Assembly: GCF_030063475.1 (NCBI RefSeq)
Contig: NZ_JASIRT010000021.1
Span: forward strand, 16,155 to 80,154
DNA length: 64,000 bases
Reading direction: 5' to 3'
DNA from: Roseomonas sp. E05
GTDB lineage: Bacteria; Pseudomonadota; Alphaproteobacteria; Acetobacterales; Acetobacteraceae
The position numbers and the translations under genes are program-made. Below, one piece after another: positions 1 through 8,747 of the stretch (the first letter of the stretch is position 1; each line of letters starts with the position of its first letter). The notes below the pieces were generated by a model. That model saw only the letters and a program-made list of their open reading frames with translations. It had not been told where the DNA came from and ran no database searches.

Positions 1-394
1 GCGGGTCGAAGACGAAGCGGAAGATCATGCCGATGGCTGGCGCGGCGATGGCGTAGGGCCAGATCAGCGCCACGCGCCAGCCGCGGCTGGCGCGCACCTC
101 GCGGTCGATGAACAGCGCCAGCAGCAATGCGATCAGGATGGCCAGCGCGGACGTACCGAAGGCATAGGTCAGACTGGTCCGCACCGAGGACCAATAGGCG
201 GCGCTGCCAAAGATCTCCTGGAAGTTCTGCCAGCCGACCCATTGCCGGCCACCGCCCCAAGGCTGCTCCAGGGTGAAGGCCCAGTGGAAGGCTTCGCCCG
301 TGGGCCAGTAGAAGAAGACGAAGATGATCAGGAGCTGCGGCAGCACGAGCAGCCAGGGCAGCAGCGGCGAGCGGAAGGTGGCGCGGCGTTCCAA
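1..394 (-). CDS. ugpA: Glycerol-3-phosphate ABC transporter permease UgpA (partial)
   Basis: This is the N-terminal part of an inner-membrane permease that, with UgpE, UgpB and UgpC, imports sn-glycerol-3-phosphate. The frame reads in from the window edge, so the C-terminus is missing. A TTG start at 392-394 follows a GAGGT ribosome-binding site and gives an N-terminus starting LERRATFRSPLLPWLL, which resembles UgpA. The visible part has a first membrane helix (LVLPQLLIIFVFFYWP), a periplasmic loop, and a second helix (LAILIALLLALFID) opening the permease fold. It lies 76 bases downstream of ugpB on the same strand, which is the usual ugpB-ugpA order. Identity is known from family resemblance; the substrate is inferred from ugpB. 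Confidence 0.85.
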   Translation of the reverse strand, partial: MERRATFRSPLLPWLLVLPQLLIIFVFFYWPTGEAFHWAFTLEQPWGGGRQWVGWQNFQEIFGSAAYWSSVRTSLTYAFGTSALAILIALLLALFIDREVRASRGWRVALIWPYAIAAPAIGMIFRFVFDP

Positions 395-470
395 GGCGAC
401 CTCGTTCGGCGGAGGAAAGGCCCCGCGCGCGCCAGGGACGGCAGGCGCGGGGAGCAGGCTCAGTGGCCGG

Positions 471-1811
471 TCAGGGCAGCGTCTTGCCGCGATAGGTCTG
501 CTGGAAGCGGCGCAGCAGCTGGTTGCCCTGTTCCTGGAGGGAGGCCAGCGCCTGATCCATGCTCTTCTGGCCGGCGAAGGCGGCCTGCATCTCGTTCGCG
601 TAAGCCGCGCGGAACTGCGTCAGGTTGCCGAGGCGCAGGCCCTTGGTCAGCGGCGTCGGCTCCCGCAGCAGCAGGCTCTTCATGGCGACCTCGCGGCCGA
701 CATTCTCCGGGCGCTCGAAGAAGCCTTCGTCCTTCATCCGCTCATAGCCGGTGCGGGTGACGGGCACGTAGCCGGTCCTGGTGGACCAGAATTCCTCGCT
801 CTCCGGCGTGGCGAGAAAGGCGAAGAAGGCGGCCGCCCCCTTGTACTCGGTCTGCGGCCGGCCCTTCAGCGCCCAGAGCGAAGCCCCGCCGACGCGCGTG
901 TTGTAGCGCTCATGCCCGGCATAGACGGGCAGCAGCGCGGGGGTCCAGTCCAGCCCCTCCTTTGCGGTCAGGCGCACCGTCTGGTGGCTGGCGATGGAGC
1001 CGAAGGTCACGTTGCAGTCGCCACTCGCGAAGGAGGCGATGACGTTCTGGCCGCTCTCGGGCGTGCGGACCTTGATCAGCCCGTCCTTGTACCAGTTCAG
1101 CAGGTTGTTGAAGTGCTGCTTCACCAGCGGCTGATTGTCGAACACATACTCGGCGTCCAGCCCGCCATAGCCGTTGTCCTTGCTGGCGACGGGAATGTTG
1201 TGAGCGGCGGTGAACTGCTCGAAGAGCGCCCAGCTGTCGAAGTCCATCGACATCGGGCAGGCGCTGCCGGCCTGCTTCATTGCCACCAGGGCCTTGTGCA
1301 GATCCTCCCAGGTGGCGGGGGGATTCTCGAAGCCGACCTTCCGGCCTTCGGCACGGTTCCAGTACATCACCGCCGTCGAGGAGTTGAACGGGAAGGACAG
1401 CATCTCGCCCTTCGAGTTCGCGTAATAGGCGGCGATCGGGGCGATGTAGTTGCTCCAGTCGACGTCGTATCCCTGTTCCGACATCAGCGCGCGCGCCGGC
1501 ACGTACTGGCCGGAGAGCATCAGGTCGGCCGTGCCGATATCATAGACCTGCACGATGGTCGGCTGCTCGCCGGCGCGGAAGGCGGCGATGGTGTTCTGCA
1601 GCGCCTTGGCGTAGTCGCCCTGGCTGGTGCAGGTGATCTGGTACTGCTGCTGGCTGTCGTTGAAGCGCTTGCAGACCTCCTGCACCACGTCGCTGAGCTG
1701 GCCGGTGAGGCCGTACCAGAAGGTGAAGCCCTGGCGCTGCTGCGCCTGGGCGGCCGGCGCGCCGAGCGTCAGCGCAAGGCCGGCGGCCAGCGCCGTCAGA
1801 CGAAACTTCAT
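471..1811 (-). CDS. ugpB: Glycerol-3-phosphate-binding periplasmic protein UgpB
   Basis: Periplasmic solute-binding protein (446 aa, normal for UgpB) that delivers sn-glycerol-3-phosphate or glycerophosphodiesters to the UgpAE permease. Residues 1-23 form a signal peptide ending AQA, directly after which the mature chain starts. The mature N-terminus (FTFWYGLTGQLSDVVQEVCKRFN) and the VQVYDIGTADLMLSG segment are characteristic of UgpB within the sugar-binding family 1. It is first in the visible operon, followed by ugpA. No ugpE or ugpC is visible because the window ends. A related sugar could be the true substrate, but the length and signature segments fit UgpB best. Confidence 0.9.
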   Translation of the reverse strand: MKFRLTALAAGLALTLGAPAAQAQQRQGFTFWYGLTGQLSDVVQEVCKRFNDSQQQYQITCTSQGDYAKALQNTIAAFRAGEQPTIVQVYDIGTADLMLSGQYVPARALMSEQGYDVDWSNYIAPIAAYYANSKGEMLSFPFNSSTAVMYWNRAEGRKVGFENPPATWEDLHKALVAMKQAGSACPMSMDFDSWALFEQFTAAHNIPVASKDNGYGGLDAEYVFDNQPLVKQHFNNLLNWYKDGLIKVRTPESGQNVIASFASGDCNVTFGSIASHQTVRLTAKEGLDWTPALLPVYAGHERYNTRVGGASLWALKGRPQTEYKGAAAFFAFLATPESEEFWSTRTGYVPVTRTGYERMKDEGFFERPENVGREVAMKSLLLREPTPLTKGLRLGNLTQFRAAYANEMQAAFAGQKSMDQALASLQEQGNQLLRRFQQTYRGKTLP

Positions 1812-1879
1812 GCGATCCCCCGATCTTCCCGAAGAGGGCGCAGCCAGGGCGCCCCGTCGGAGCGGGGATTAGCGGCGGC

Positions 1880-3079
1880 TCATGACACCGGCTTGACAGC
1901 CTGATGACTGTCCGGAGACGACACGCCAACGAGGCGGGCGTAAAGCTCCGGGTCGGTCGCACCCTCGGTGCCGAAGACGAGCACGCGGCTCTGGGCGTCC
2001 AGATCGAGTGCCGCGCGGGCCGTGGGGTCGGCGGCGGCCAGCAGCAGGCCCGCGAGGCCGGCCACCGCGCTCTCCCCCGCCACGATGGCGGGGCTGCGGG
2101 CCGCCAGCAGGCGCATCACCTCCACGGCCGTGTCGTCGCTGATGGCCATGAAGGCGAAGGCGCCGCGCTCCAGCTCCTGCCAGGCCAGCAGACTCGGCTC
2201 GCCGCAGGCCAAGCCCGCCATCAGCGTGTCCAGCTCGCCCGGGACGGCGACCGCCTGCCCCGCTTCGGCGCTGGCCAGCAGGCAGGCAGCCTTCTCCGGC
2301 TCCACCACCACCAGGCGCGGCCCGGGGCCGAAGCGGGCGCGCAGCTGCACCGAAACCGCCGCCGCGACGCCGCCCACGCCGCCTTGGACGAAGACATGCG
2401 TCGGCGCCTCCGATAGCGCGGCCAGGGCCTCCTCCGCCATCAGCCGGTAGCCCTGCATGACGTCGCGCGGCACCTCGGTATAGCCGGGATAGGAGGTGTC
2501 GGAGACGACGAACCAGCCCTCCCGCTCCGCCGTGGCGGCGGCCTCGCGCACCGCGTCGTCATAGGTGCCGGGCACGACGCGGATCTCGGCGCCATAGGTG
2601 GCGATGGCGTCGCGCCGTCCCTGGCTCACCCCCTCATGCACGAAGATGACGCAGCGCGCCCCGAAGCGCTGCGCGCCCCAGGCGACCGAACGGCCATGGT
2701 TGCCGTCCGTGGCGCAGGTCACGGTGATGGCGCGCGTGGCGTCCGCATAGCGGCCTTCCAGCAGTTCGCTGACACGCGCCGCATTGGCCACGCCGCGCTT
2801 CGCCAGCTCGGCCACCAGCAGCCGCGCCACGGCATAGGCGCCGCCCAGCGCCTTGAAGCTGCCCAGCCCGAAGCGGCTGCCCTCGTCCTTATAGTGGAGC
2901 GCCGCGATGCCGCACCCCGCGGCGATCTCCGGCAGCGGGTGCAGCGGCGTCACCGCATAGCCCGGCCAGGCGGCGATCTCGGTGGCGGCGCGGCGGAACC
3001 CGCTTTCGGGGAGCACCACCACGCCGGGCGTGCCATGATGCGGGTTGACGAAGAGGCGGAAGGGACGATGCGGGATCAT
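1880..3079 (-). CDS. dpaL: Diaminopropionate ammonia-lyase
   Basis: PLP-dependent enzyme converting 2,3-diaminopropionate to pyruvate and two ammonia. The 399-residue length matches the family (about 398). The PLP lysine lies in GLGSFKALGGAYAV near residue 70, and ATDGNHGRSVAWGA is the phosphate-side substrate loop. The first ATG is at 3079; an upstream in-frame GTG at 3100 would add seven residues with no better ribosome-binding site, so I chose the ATG. It is transcribed divergently from the denD-like gene at 3148. Its role is nitrogen and carbon catabolism in the cytoplasm. A threonine-deaminase-like activity is possible but the N-terminal signature is that of DpaL. Confidence 0.85.
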   Translation of the reverse strand: MIPHRPFRLFVNPHHGTPGVVVLPESGFRRAATEIAAWPGYAVTPLHPLPEIAAGCGIAALHYKDEGSRFGLGSFKALGGAYAVARLLVAELAKRGVANAARVSELLEGRYADATRAITVTCATDGNHGRSVAWGAQRFGARCVIFVHEGVSQGRRDAIATYGAEIRVVPGTYDDAVREAAATAEREGWFVVSDTSYPGYTEVPRDVMQGYRLMAEEALAALSEAPTHVFVQGGVGGVAAAVSVQLRARFGPGPRLVVVEPEKAACLLASAEAGQAVAVPGELDTLMAGLACGEPSLLAWQELERGAFAFMAISDDTAVEVMRLLAARSPAIVAGESAVAGLAGLLLAAADPTARAALDLDAQSRVLVFGTEGATDPELYARLVGVSSPDSHQAVKPVS

Positions 3080-3147
3080 TCCCGCAGCTTGGCCCGGCAC
3101 GCGCCGCGCGGCAATCTGGCGGAATCGGCAACCGAGGCGAGGAAATT

Positions 3148-4125
3148 ATGCACATCACCATTCTCGGCGGGGGCGGCTTCCTCGGCCGCAAGCTGGCGGC
3201 ACGGCTGGCGCGGGACGGCCAGTTGGACGGCCGCCGCGTCACCGCCCTCACCCTGTTCGACCTGAATACGCCCGTTCCGCCGGCCGAGGCCCCCTTCCCC
3301 ATCCGTACCCTCGCCGGAGACGTGACCGACCGCACTGCTTTGGCCGAGGCCATCCCGCCGCAGACGGAAGTGATCTTTCATCTCGCCGCCGTGGTCAGCG
3401 CCGCGGCCGAGGCGGATTTCGACCTCGGCATGAGGGTCAACCTGCACGGCACGCTGGCGGTGCTCGACACCTGCCGCACCCTCCCCAGGCCGCCGCGCGT
3501 GGTCTTCACCTCCTCGGTGGCGAGCTTCGGCGGCGGACAGCGGGCCATGGTGCCGGATGACGGGCGCCAGCTCCCCGCCAACTCCTACGGCGCGCAGAAG
3601 GCCGTCGGCGAGCTGCTGCTGCAGGACGCCACGCGCCGCGGCTTCCTCGATGCCGTCTCCATTCGCCTGCCCACGGTGATGGTGCGGCCGGGGCGGCCGA
3701 ACAAGGCGGCCTCCTCCTTCGTCTCGGCGGTGCTGCGCGAGCCGCTGCTCGGCCTCTCCACCACCTGCCCGGTGGAGGAGGATTTCGCCGTCTGGATCTG
3801 CTCGCCGCGCCGTGCGGTGGAGTGGTTCCTCTATGCCGCGTCCATGGACACGGCCCCGCTCGGCCTGGACCGCGGCATCAACCCACCCGGCGCCTCGGTA
3901 ACGGTGGCACAGATGCTCGCTGCGCTGCCGGAGGAAGCCCGCAAGCTGGTCAGCTTCGTGCCGGATACGGCGATCCAGGCCATCGTCTCCGGCTGGCCCG
4001 CCGCCTTCACCGCGGAGCGTGCGCAGCGCCTGGGCTTCTCGGAACAGGAACCTTTGGCGGAGGTGGTGCGCGCCTTCATCGAGGACGACCTGGAGGCCAC
4101 GCGCGCGGAACGCGCCAACGGGTGA
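3148..4125 (+). CDS. denD: D-erythronate dehydrogenase, SDR family
   Basis: Extended short-chain dehydrogenase of 325 aa. It has the dinucleotide motif GGGGFLG near residue 7 and the catalytic SYGAQK (YxxxK) near residue 150. The pattern matches DenD, the NAD-dependent D-erythronate 4-phosphate-pathway enzyme that oxidises D-erythronate at C2, rather than a sugar-nucleotide epimerase. A good GAGGAAA ribosome-binding site precedes the ATG. No partner kinase (DenK/OtnK) or isomerase is visible nearby, so the gene sits outside a full tetronate cluster and its physiological substrate is inferred only. It converges on the deacetylase gene and shares a large inverted-repeat terminator with it. Confidence 0.75.
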   Translation: MHITILGGGGFLGRKLAARLARDGQLDGRRVTALTLFDLNTPVPPAEAPFPIRTLAGDVTDRTALAEAIPPQTEVIFHLAAVVSAAAEADFDLGMRVNLHGTLAVLDTCRTLPRPPRVVFTSSVASFGGGQRAMVPDDGRQLPANSYGAQKAVGELLLQDATRRGFLDAVSIRLPTVMVRPGRPNKAASSFVSAVLREPLLGLSTTCPVEEDFAVWICSPRRAVEWFLYAASMDTAPLGLDRGINPPGASVTVAQMLAALPEEARKLVSFVPDTAIQAIVSGWPAAFTAERAQRLGFSEQEPLAEVVRAFIEDDLEATRAERANG

Positions 4126-4128
4126 GAA

Positions 4129-4250
4129 AAAGATCGGGGGGAAGGAATTCCCCCCGACCCCCCCATCTTTTTTCTGTCAGTTCAAGGCGTGCGGCAAACT
4201 TGAAGAAAGAAGATGGGGGTCTGGGGGAATTCTTTCCCCCGGCCTTCTTC
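4129..4250. terminator. Long inverted repeat, bidirectional terminator
   Basis: Two arms of about 45 bases (roughly 4129-4173 and 4205-4250) are near-perfect reverse complements. Each arm contains an inner palindrome around GGAATTCC and a C-run followed by ATCTTTTTT or its complement. The element fills the gap between the convergent stops of the denD-like and deacetylase genes. It can terminate both transcripts. The nested structure also resembles a dispersed genomic repeat. Confidence 0.8.
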
Positions 4251-5150
4251 TTACTTCGCCTGCTCCTTGCACCACTGCGCCAGCTCGGCATGCGTGGCGA
4301 ACCAGATGCCCTCATGGCCCTTGATGTGCTCGACCAGCCGCTCCAGCAGCGCGATGCGGCTGCGGTGGCCGATGACATGGGGGTGCATGGTCAGCAGGAA
4401 GGTGCCGCCCTCGGCATAGGCGCCGTCGAACTCGGCGCGGAAGATCTCCTCCACGCCGGAGGGCGGCGTATAGGGGCGGATCGCCGAGAAGCGCAGCATG
4501 TTCATGTAGGGTGCGTCGTCGCGGATCCACTCGGGCGGCAGTTCCACCACGCCGGTCGGCTCGCCATGCGCCAGCAGCTCGTAGGGCTCGTCGTCGGCCA
4601 TCAGCGAACTGTCGTAGAGCAGCCCCATCTCGCGGATGATGTCGAGCGTATCCACCGAGAAATCCCAGCTCGCGGTGCGGATGCCGACGGGGCGGCGGCC
4701 GGAGACCTTCTCCAGCGTGTCGGCGGCGCGCAGCGTCAGCTCGCGCTCCACGCCCGGCGGCAGGCCGGTGTTCGCCTCATGGATCCAGGAATGGATGCCG
4801 ATCTCGTGGCCGTCATCCGCCACCGCGCGCACTTCCTCCGGGTGCAGCAGCGCAGAAACCGCCGGGTAGAAGAAGCTGGCCTTGATGCCGTGCTGGTCCA
4901 GCAGCCGGCGGATGCGCGGCATGCCCTGGCGCGAGCCGTACTGGCCCTGGCTGATGCGCATCGGGCTCTCGTCGGAATCGCGCAGTGGACCGGTCTCATG
5001 GTCGGCGTCGAAGGAGAGCGCCACGCAGCAGCGCGCGCCGTTCGGCCAGGCCTTGGGCGCCAGGCTGCGGCCGCCATAGGCGCGGCTGACGATGTGGCGC
5101 CAGTGCTCCTCCGGCCATTCCCAAGGCTTCTTGGCGGGCTGATCGGTCAT
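4251..5150 (-). CDS. Polysaccharide deacetylase family protein (HpPgdA/PuuE-like)
   Basis: Carbohydrate-esterase-4 type NodB-fold hydrolase of 299 aa. Metal-binding segments are [10 protein letters not shown] (aspartate), HSWIHE (histidines) and the C-terminal TMHPHVIG. The segment [14 protein letters not shown] resembles the cytoplasmic HpPgdA/PuuE branch, which acts on cyclic amides such as allantoin or on amidated sugars, more than secreted chitin deacetylases. There is no signal peptide. It is divergent from rutA (start 5276) and near amidase and ammonia-lyase genes, which suggests a role in nitrogen-compound catabolism. The exact substrate cannot be read from the sequence. Confidence 0.75.
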   Translation of the reverse strand: MTDQPAKKPWEWPEEHWRHIVSRAYGGRSLAPKAWPNGARCCVALSFDADHETGPLRDSDESPMRISQGQYGSRQGMPRIRRLLDQHGIKASFFYPAVSALLHPEEVRAVADDGHEIGIHSWIHEANTGLPPGVERELTLRAADTLEKVSGRRPVGIRTASWDFSVDTLDIIREMGLLYDSSLMADDEPYELLAHGEPTGVVELPPEWIRDDAPYMNMLRFSAIRPYTPPSGVEEIFRAEFDGAYAEGGTFLLTMHPHVIGHRSRIALLERLVEHIKGHEGIWFATHAELAQWCKEQAK

Positions 5151-5275
5151 CGCGGGACTCCGTGTGGCAAGGGAAGGCCGATCCTGCGTCCGCCGGCGCG
5201 GCATGGAAACCCCCGGCCCTGGCACGGGAGTTGCTGCGGTTGCGAAGCGATCCTGCAAGCCATGGAGAACCGCTC

Positions 5276-6355
5276 ATGGATGTCGGCGTCTTCATCCCGA
5301 TCAACAACAACGGCTGGCTGATCTCGGAGAACGCTCCGCAGTACATGCCGAGCTTCGACCTGAACCGGCAGATCGTGCAGAAGGCCGAGGGCTACGGCCT
5401 GGACTTCGCCCTCTCGATGATCAAGCTGCACGGGTTCGGCGGCAAGACCGCGTTCTGGGACCACGGGCTGGAGAGCTTCACGCTGATGGCAGGGCTCGCC
5501 GCCGTCACCCGCCGTATCCGCCTCTTCGCCTCCACCGCCGTGCTGACGCTGCCGCCCGCCATCGTCGCCCGCATGGCGGTGACGATCGACAGCATCTCCG
5601 GTGGCCGCTTCGGCGTGAACATCGTCTCCGGCTGGCAGCGCACCGAATACAGCCAGATGGGGCTCTGGCCGGGCGAGGAGCATTTCGCCAAGCGCTACGA
5701 CTACAGCACGGAATACGTGCAGGTCATGCGCGAGCTCTGGGCAGAGGGGCGCTCCGACTTCAAGGGCACCCACTTCCAGATGGACGACTGCAAGCTGAGC
5801 CCCCGTCCGCAGGCACCGATCAAGGTGGTGGCCGCCGGGCAGAGCGAACGCGGCCTGCAATTCGCCGCCGAGTACGCCGACTACAACTTCTGCCTGGGCC
5901 AGGGCGTCAACGAGCCGGCCAAGGCCGCGCCGCTGGCCGCGCGCCTGATCGAGGCCGCCGCCCGCACCGGGCGCGATGTCGGCACCTACATGCTCTACAT
6001 GGTGATCGCCGACGAGACGGACGAAGCCGCCATGGCCAAGTGGCGGCACTACCTGGCCGGGGCGGACACGGAGGCGCTGGCCTGGCTCGGCGCCCGCACC
6101 GGCGAGGACACCCGGGCCGACGCCACCTCCAGCGCCAAGGCCATGGTGGTCGGCGCCTCGCCGATCAACTTCAACATGGGCACGCTGGTCGGCTCCTATG
6201 CCAGCGTCGCGCGGATGCTGGACGAGGCAGCGGCCGTGCCGGGCGTGAAGGGCCTGATGCTGACCTTCGACGACTTCCTGATCGGCCTCGACCAGTTCGG
6301 CCAGCGCATCCAGCCGCTGATGCGGAGCCGGGCGCGGGTGCCGGAACCCGTCTGA
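5276..6355 (+). CDS. rutA: Pyrimidine monooxygenase RutA
   Basis: Luciferase-like flavin monooxygenase that opens the uracil ring using FMNH2 and oxygen. The 359-residue protein follows E. coli RutA nearly end to end: the N-terminal [16 protein letters not shown] segment, then [28 protein letters not shown] and the C-terminal [17 protein letters not shown]. The ATG at 5276 aligns with the family start; the longer upstream frame has no support. No rutB-G genes adjoin it. An unrelated amidase follows at 6480 and a deacetylase is divergent upstream, so the rest of the pathway must be elsewhere or replaced. RutA needs a flavin reductase (RutF-like), which is not seen here. Confidence 0.88.
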   Translation: MDVGVFIPINNNGWLISENAPQYMPSFDLNRQIVQKAEGYGLDFALSMIKLHGFGGKTAFWDHGLESFTLMAGLAAVTRRIRLFASTAVLTLPPAIVARMAVTIDSISGGRFGVNIVSGWQRTEYSQMGLWPGEEHFAKRYDYSTEYVQVMRELWAEGRSDFKGTHFQMDDCKLSPRPQAPIKVVAAGQSERGLQFAAEYADYNFCLGQGVNEPAKAAPLAARLIEAAARTGRDVGTYMLYMVIADETDEAAMAKWRHYLAGADTEALAWLGARTGEDTRADATSSAKAMVVGASPINFNMGTLVGSYASVARMLDEAAAVPGVKGLMLTFDDFLIGLDQFGQRIQPLMRSRARVPEPV

Positions 6356-6479
6356 GGCGGCATTCCCGGCGGGGCGGATCGTGCATCCCCGCACTGGCAC
6401 CAGGGCGGCCGTCGGGGCAAGTTGCGCATGGGCCGGGCGCCTGTTGCCCCGGCCCAGCTTCCTCTAGGCGGAATCCAGC

Positions 6480-7901
6480 ATGTCCGATACCGATCCGGCC
6501 CTGATGTCGGCCGAGCAGCTCCTGGCCCTTTATGCGCGCCGTCGCCTCTCCCCGGTGGAGGCGCTGCAGGCGGTGATGGAGCGGGTGGCGCGCTACAATC
6601 CCTGGGTGAACGCCTTCGCCGTGCTGAACCCCAAGGCGCTGGCCCAGGCCGGCGAATCCGAGGCCCGCTGGACCGCCGGCCGCCCAATGGGACCGCTGGA
6701 CGGCGTGCCGGTCACGGTCAAGGATCTGCTGAACCTGCAGGGCTTCCCCACCCGCCGCGGCAGCAAGACCAGCGACACCACCCCGGCCGCCGAGGATGCC
6801 CCCGCCGTGATCGGGCTGAAGTCCGCCGGCGCCGTCATCCTCGGCAAGACCACCACCACCGAGTTCGGCTGGAAGACCCCTGGCGACTGCCCGCTGCATG
6901 GCATCACCCGCAACCCCTGGAACTCCCAGCGCACCGTCGGCGGCTCCTCCTCCGGCACCGGGGCAGCGGGCGCCGCGGGCTTCGGCCCGCTGCATGTCGG
7001 CACCGATGCCGGCGGCTCCATCCGCATCCCTGCCGCCTATTGCGGGCTGGTCGGGCTGAAGCCGAGCTATGGCCGCATTCCCCAGTGGCCGCACAGCGCC
7101 TTCGGCCAGGTCTCCTGCGCCGGGCCGATGACCCGAACGGTGCGCGACGCGGCGCTGATGTTCTCCGCCATGGCGCAGGGCGACATCCGCGATCCCTACT
7201 GCCTGCATGACGAGCCGCGCGACTGGCGCGCGGGCATCGAGGATGGTGTGGCCGGACTGCGCGTCGCGGTGGTGCGCAGGCTGGGCTATGCGCCGCCGAT
7301 CGACGCCGAGGGCGAGGCTGCCGTGCTGACCGCCGCGCGCATCCTTTCCGAGCAGGGCGCCATCGTCGAGGACGCCGAGCCCGAGCTGCCGGACACCAGG
7401 CAGATCTTCGGCCGGGTCTGGGGCGTGGCCCTGGCGCGGCTGGTCAAGACCATGGCCCCGGAGAAGCGCGCGCTGCTCGACAAGGGGCTGGAGGAGGTGG
7501 CTGAACGCGAGGGCGGGATGGCCGCCATCGACTTCCTGGGCGCCGAGGCGCTGCGCACCGAGGCGGCGCACGCGATGGCGCGCTTCCACCAGAAATACGA
7601 CCTGGTCCTCTGCCCGACCACGCCGACCGCCGCCTTCGACGCGGACGCGCCGACGCTGAAGCCGACCGAGGCGCTGTGGCGCGACTGGGCGCCCTGGACC
7701 TTCACCTTCAACCTGACGCGCCAGCCGGCCATCACCGTGCCCTTCGGCACCGATGAGGACGGCATGCCGCGCGGCGTGCAGTTCGCGGCGGCGCAACTGC
7801 GGGACGACCTCTGCTTCCGCGCCGCACGGGCGATCGAGCGGGCAGTGACCCTGCCGGCACCGAAGCCCGAGGTGCAGGCCTGCGCGCACCACGCGCACTG
7901 A
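6480..7901 (+). CDS. Amidase signature-family amidohydrolase
   Basis: Cytoplasmic amidase of 473 aa with the Ser-cisSer-Lys triad. The lysine is in VPVTVKDLL near residue 80, and the serines are in GGSSSGTGAA and GTDAGGSIRIPAAYCG around residues 155-185. This is followed by the typical GLVGLKPSYGRIP. It resembles stand-alone amidases more than GatA, because no gatB or gatC is adjacent. It lies 124 bases after rutA on the same strand and may act on a nitrogenous ring-opening product. That link is inferred from position only. Confidence 0.85.
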   Translation: MSDTDPALMSAEQLLALYARRRLSPVEALQAVMERVARYNPWVNAFAVLNPKALAQAGESEARWTAGRPMGPLDGVPVTVKDLLNLQGFPTRRGSKTSDTTPAAEDAPAVIGLKSAGAVILGKTTTTEFGWKTPGDCPLHGITRNPWNSQRTVGGSSSGTGAAGAAGFGPLHVGTDAGGSIRIPAAYCGLVGLKPSYGRIPQWPHSAFGQVSCAGPMTRTVRDAALMFSAMAQGDIRDPYCLHDEPRDWRAGIEDGVAGLRVAVVRRLGYAPPIDAEGEAAVLTAARILSEQGAIVEDAEPELPDTRQIFGRVWGVALARLVKTMAPEKRALLDKGLEEVAEREGGMAAIDFLGAEALRTEAAHAMARFHQKYDLVLCPTTPTAAFDADAPTLKPTEALWRDWAPWTFTFNLTRQPAITVPFGTDEDGMPRGVQFAAAQLRDDLCFRAARAIERAVTLPAPKPEVQACAHHAH

Positions 7902-7903
7902 GG

Positions 7904-7972
7904 CGCTGAGGGGCTGAGGGGCTCTGAGGGGCTGAGGGGCTCTGAGGGGCTGAGGGGCTGAGGGGCTGAGGG
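7904..7972. repeat. Tandem GGCTGAGG repeat
   Basis: About seven units of the octamer GGCTGAGG, two of them lengthened to GGCTCTGAGG, run directly after the amidase stop codon and before the convergent response-regulator gene. The units differ only by insertion of CT. This is a short-period tandem array likely to vary in copy number between strains. No coding role is apparent. Confidence 0.9.
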
Positions 7973-8003
7973 GCGCGCGGGCAGGCGCCGCGCGCCCGGC
8001 TTA

Positions 8004-8468
8004 TTAGCCGCCGCCCGGCCGCGTCTTCTCCTCAAGCTCGCGCACGGCGCTCTCCAGCTGCCGCATGGAGTAGGGCTTGGGGAGGAAGCCGACGCCCTCT
8101 TGCAGTGCCGCCGGCAGCCTCATGCTGGCCTGGGCATGGCCGCTGGCCAGCAGCACCGGCAGGCCCGGATGCAGCTCCCGCGCCGCGGCGGCCAGCGCAA
8201 TGCCGTCCATTCCGGGCAGGGTGACATCGGTGATCATCAGCACCGGAGCAGGATTCGCCTTCAGCCAGTCCAGCGCCTGCTCGGCGCGGCTGAGGCCAGG
8301 CGCCTGGAAATCCATCATCTCCAGCATCTGCGTCAGGTTCATGCAGATCAGCGGTTCGTCCTCAACGACCAGCACGACGCTGCCGGCAGGCCAGCCCTGG
8401 CCGCCCTCCCCCGGCTCGGTGGTGGCTGCGGCGGAGAGGCTGCGTGGCACGGCGCCGGCCTGATGCAT
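8004..8468 (-). CDS. Single-domain response regulator
   Basis: A 154-residue CheY-like receiver without an output domain. After about 28 variable residues the domain begins VVLVVEDEP. The phospho-acceptor aspartate is in MITDVTLPGMDG, the switch residue in LLASGHA, and the conserved lysine in FLPKPYS. Single receivers of this shape usually act as phosphorelay shuttles or as partners of hybrid histidine kinases. No kinase is adjacent. The ATG at 8466-8468 gives the shortest sensible N-terminus. Confidence 0.82.
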   Translation of the reverse strand: MHQAGAVPRSLSAAATTEPGEGGQGWPAGSVVLVVEDEPLICMNLTQMLEMMDFQAPGLSRAEQALDWLKANPAPVLMITDVTLPGMDGIALAAAARELHPGLPVLLASGHAQASMRLPAALQEGVGFLPKPYSMRQLESAVRELEEKTRPGGG

Positions 8469-8747
8469 GGTCGCGTCTTCCTGGGAAGGGGGACGGTCAG
8501 CCTGGGTCAAGGTACGTACCTCCGCGTTGTGCCGTCCAGAAACATGGGGCCCGGATGGCGGATGCGCGACTCCGCCACGCCAGGGCGCCGCGGACACGCC
8601 CTCTTCCACCGGCCCGATCCCCCAGCGCGGTAGCCAACTTCCCCAGCCCTGTCCATTCCCTCGCGAACACCTTTGCGCGCCGGCTTCACGCCGGGCGGCG
8701 AATTCGTCACCTTGTGAGCGCGATTGCAGCATCGAGGAGAGTGGCGG

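Noticed and set aside
324..1904. Long plus-strand frame across ugpB
   Set aside because: It is the complement of ugpB, which has a signal peptide and family motifs. The plus frame has no domain or start signal.
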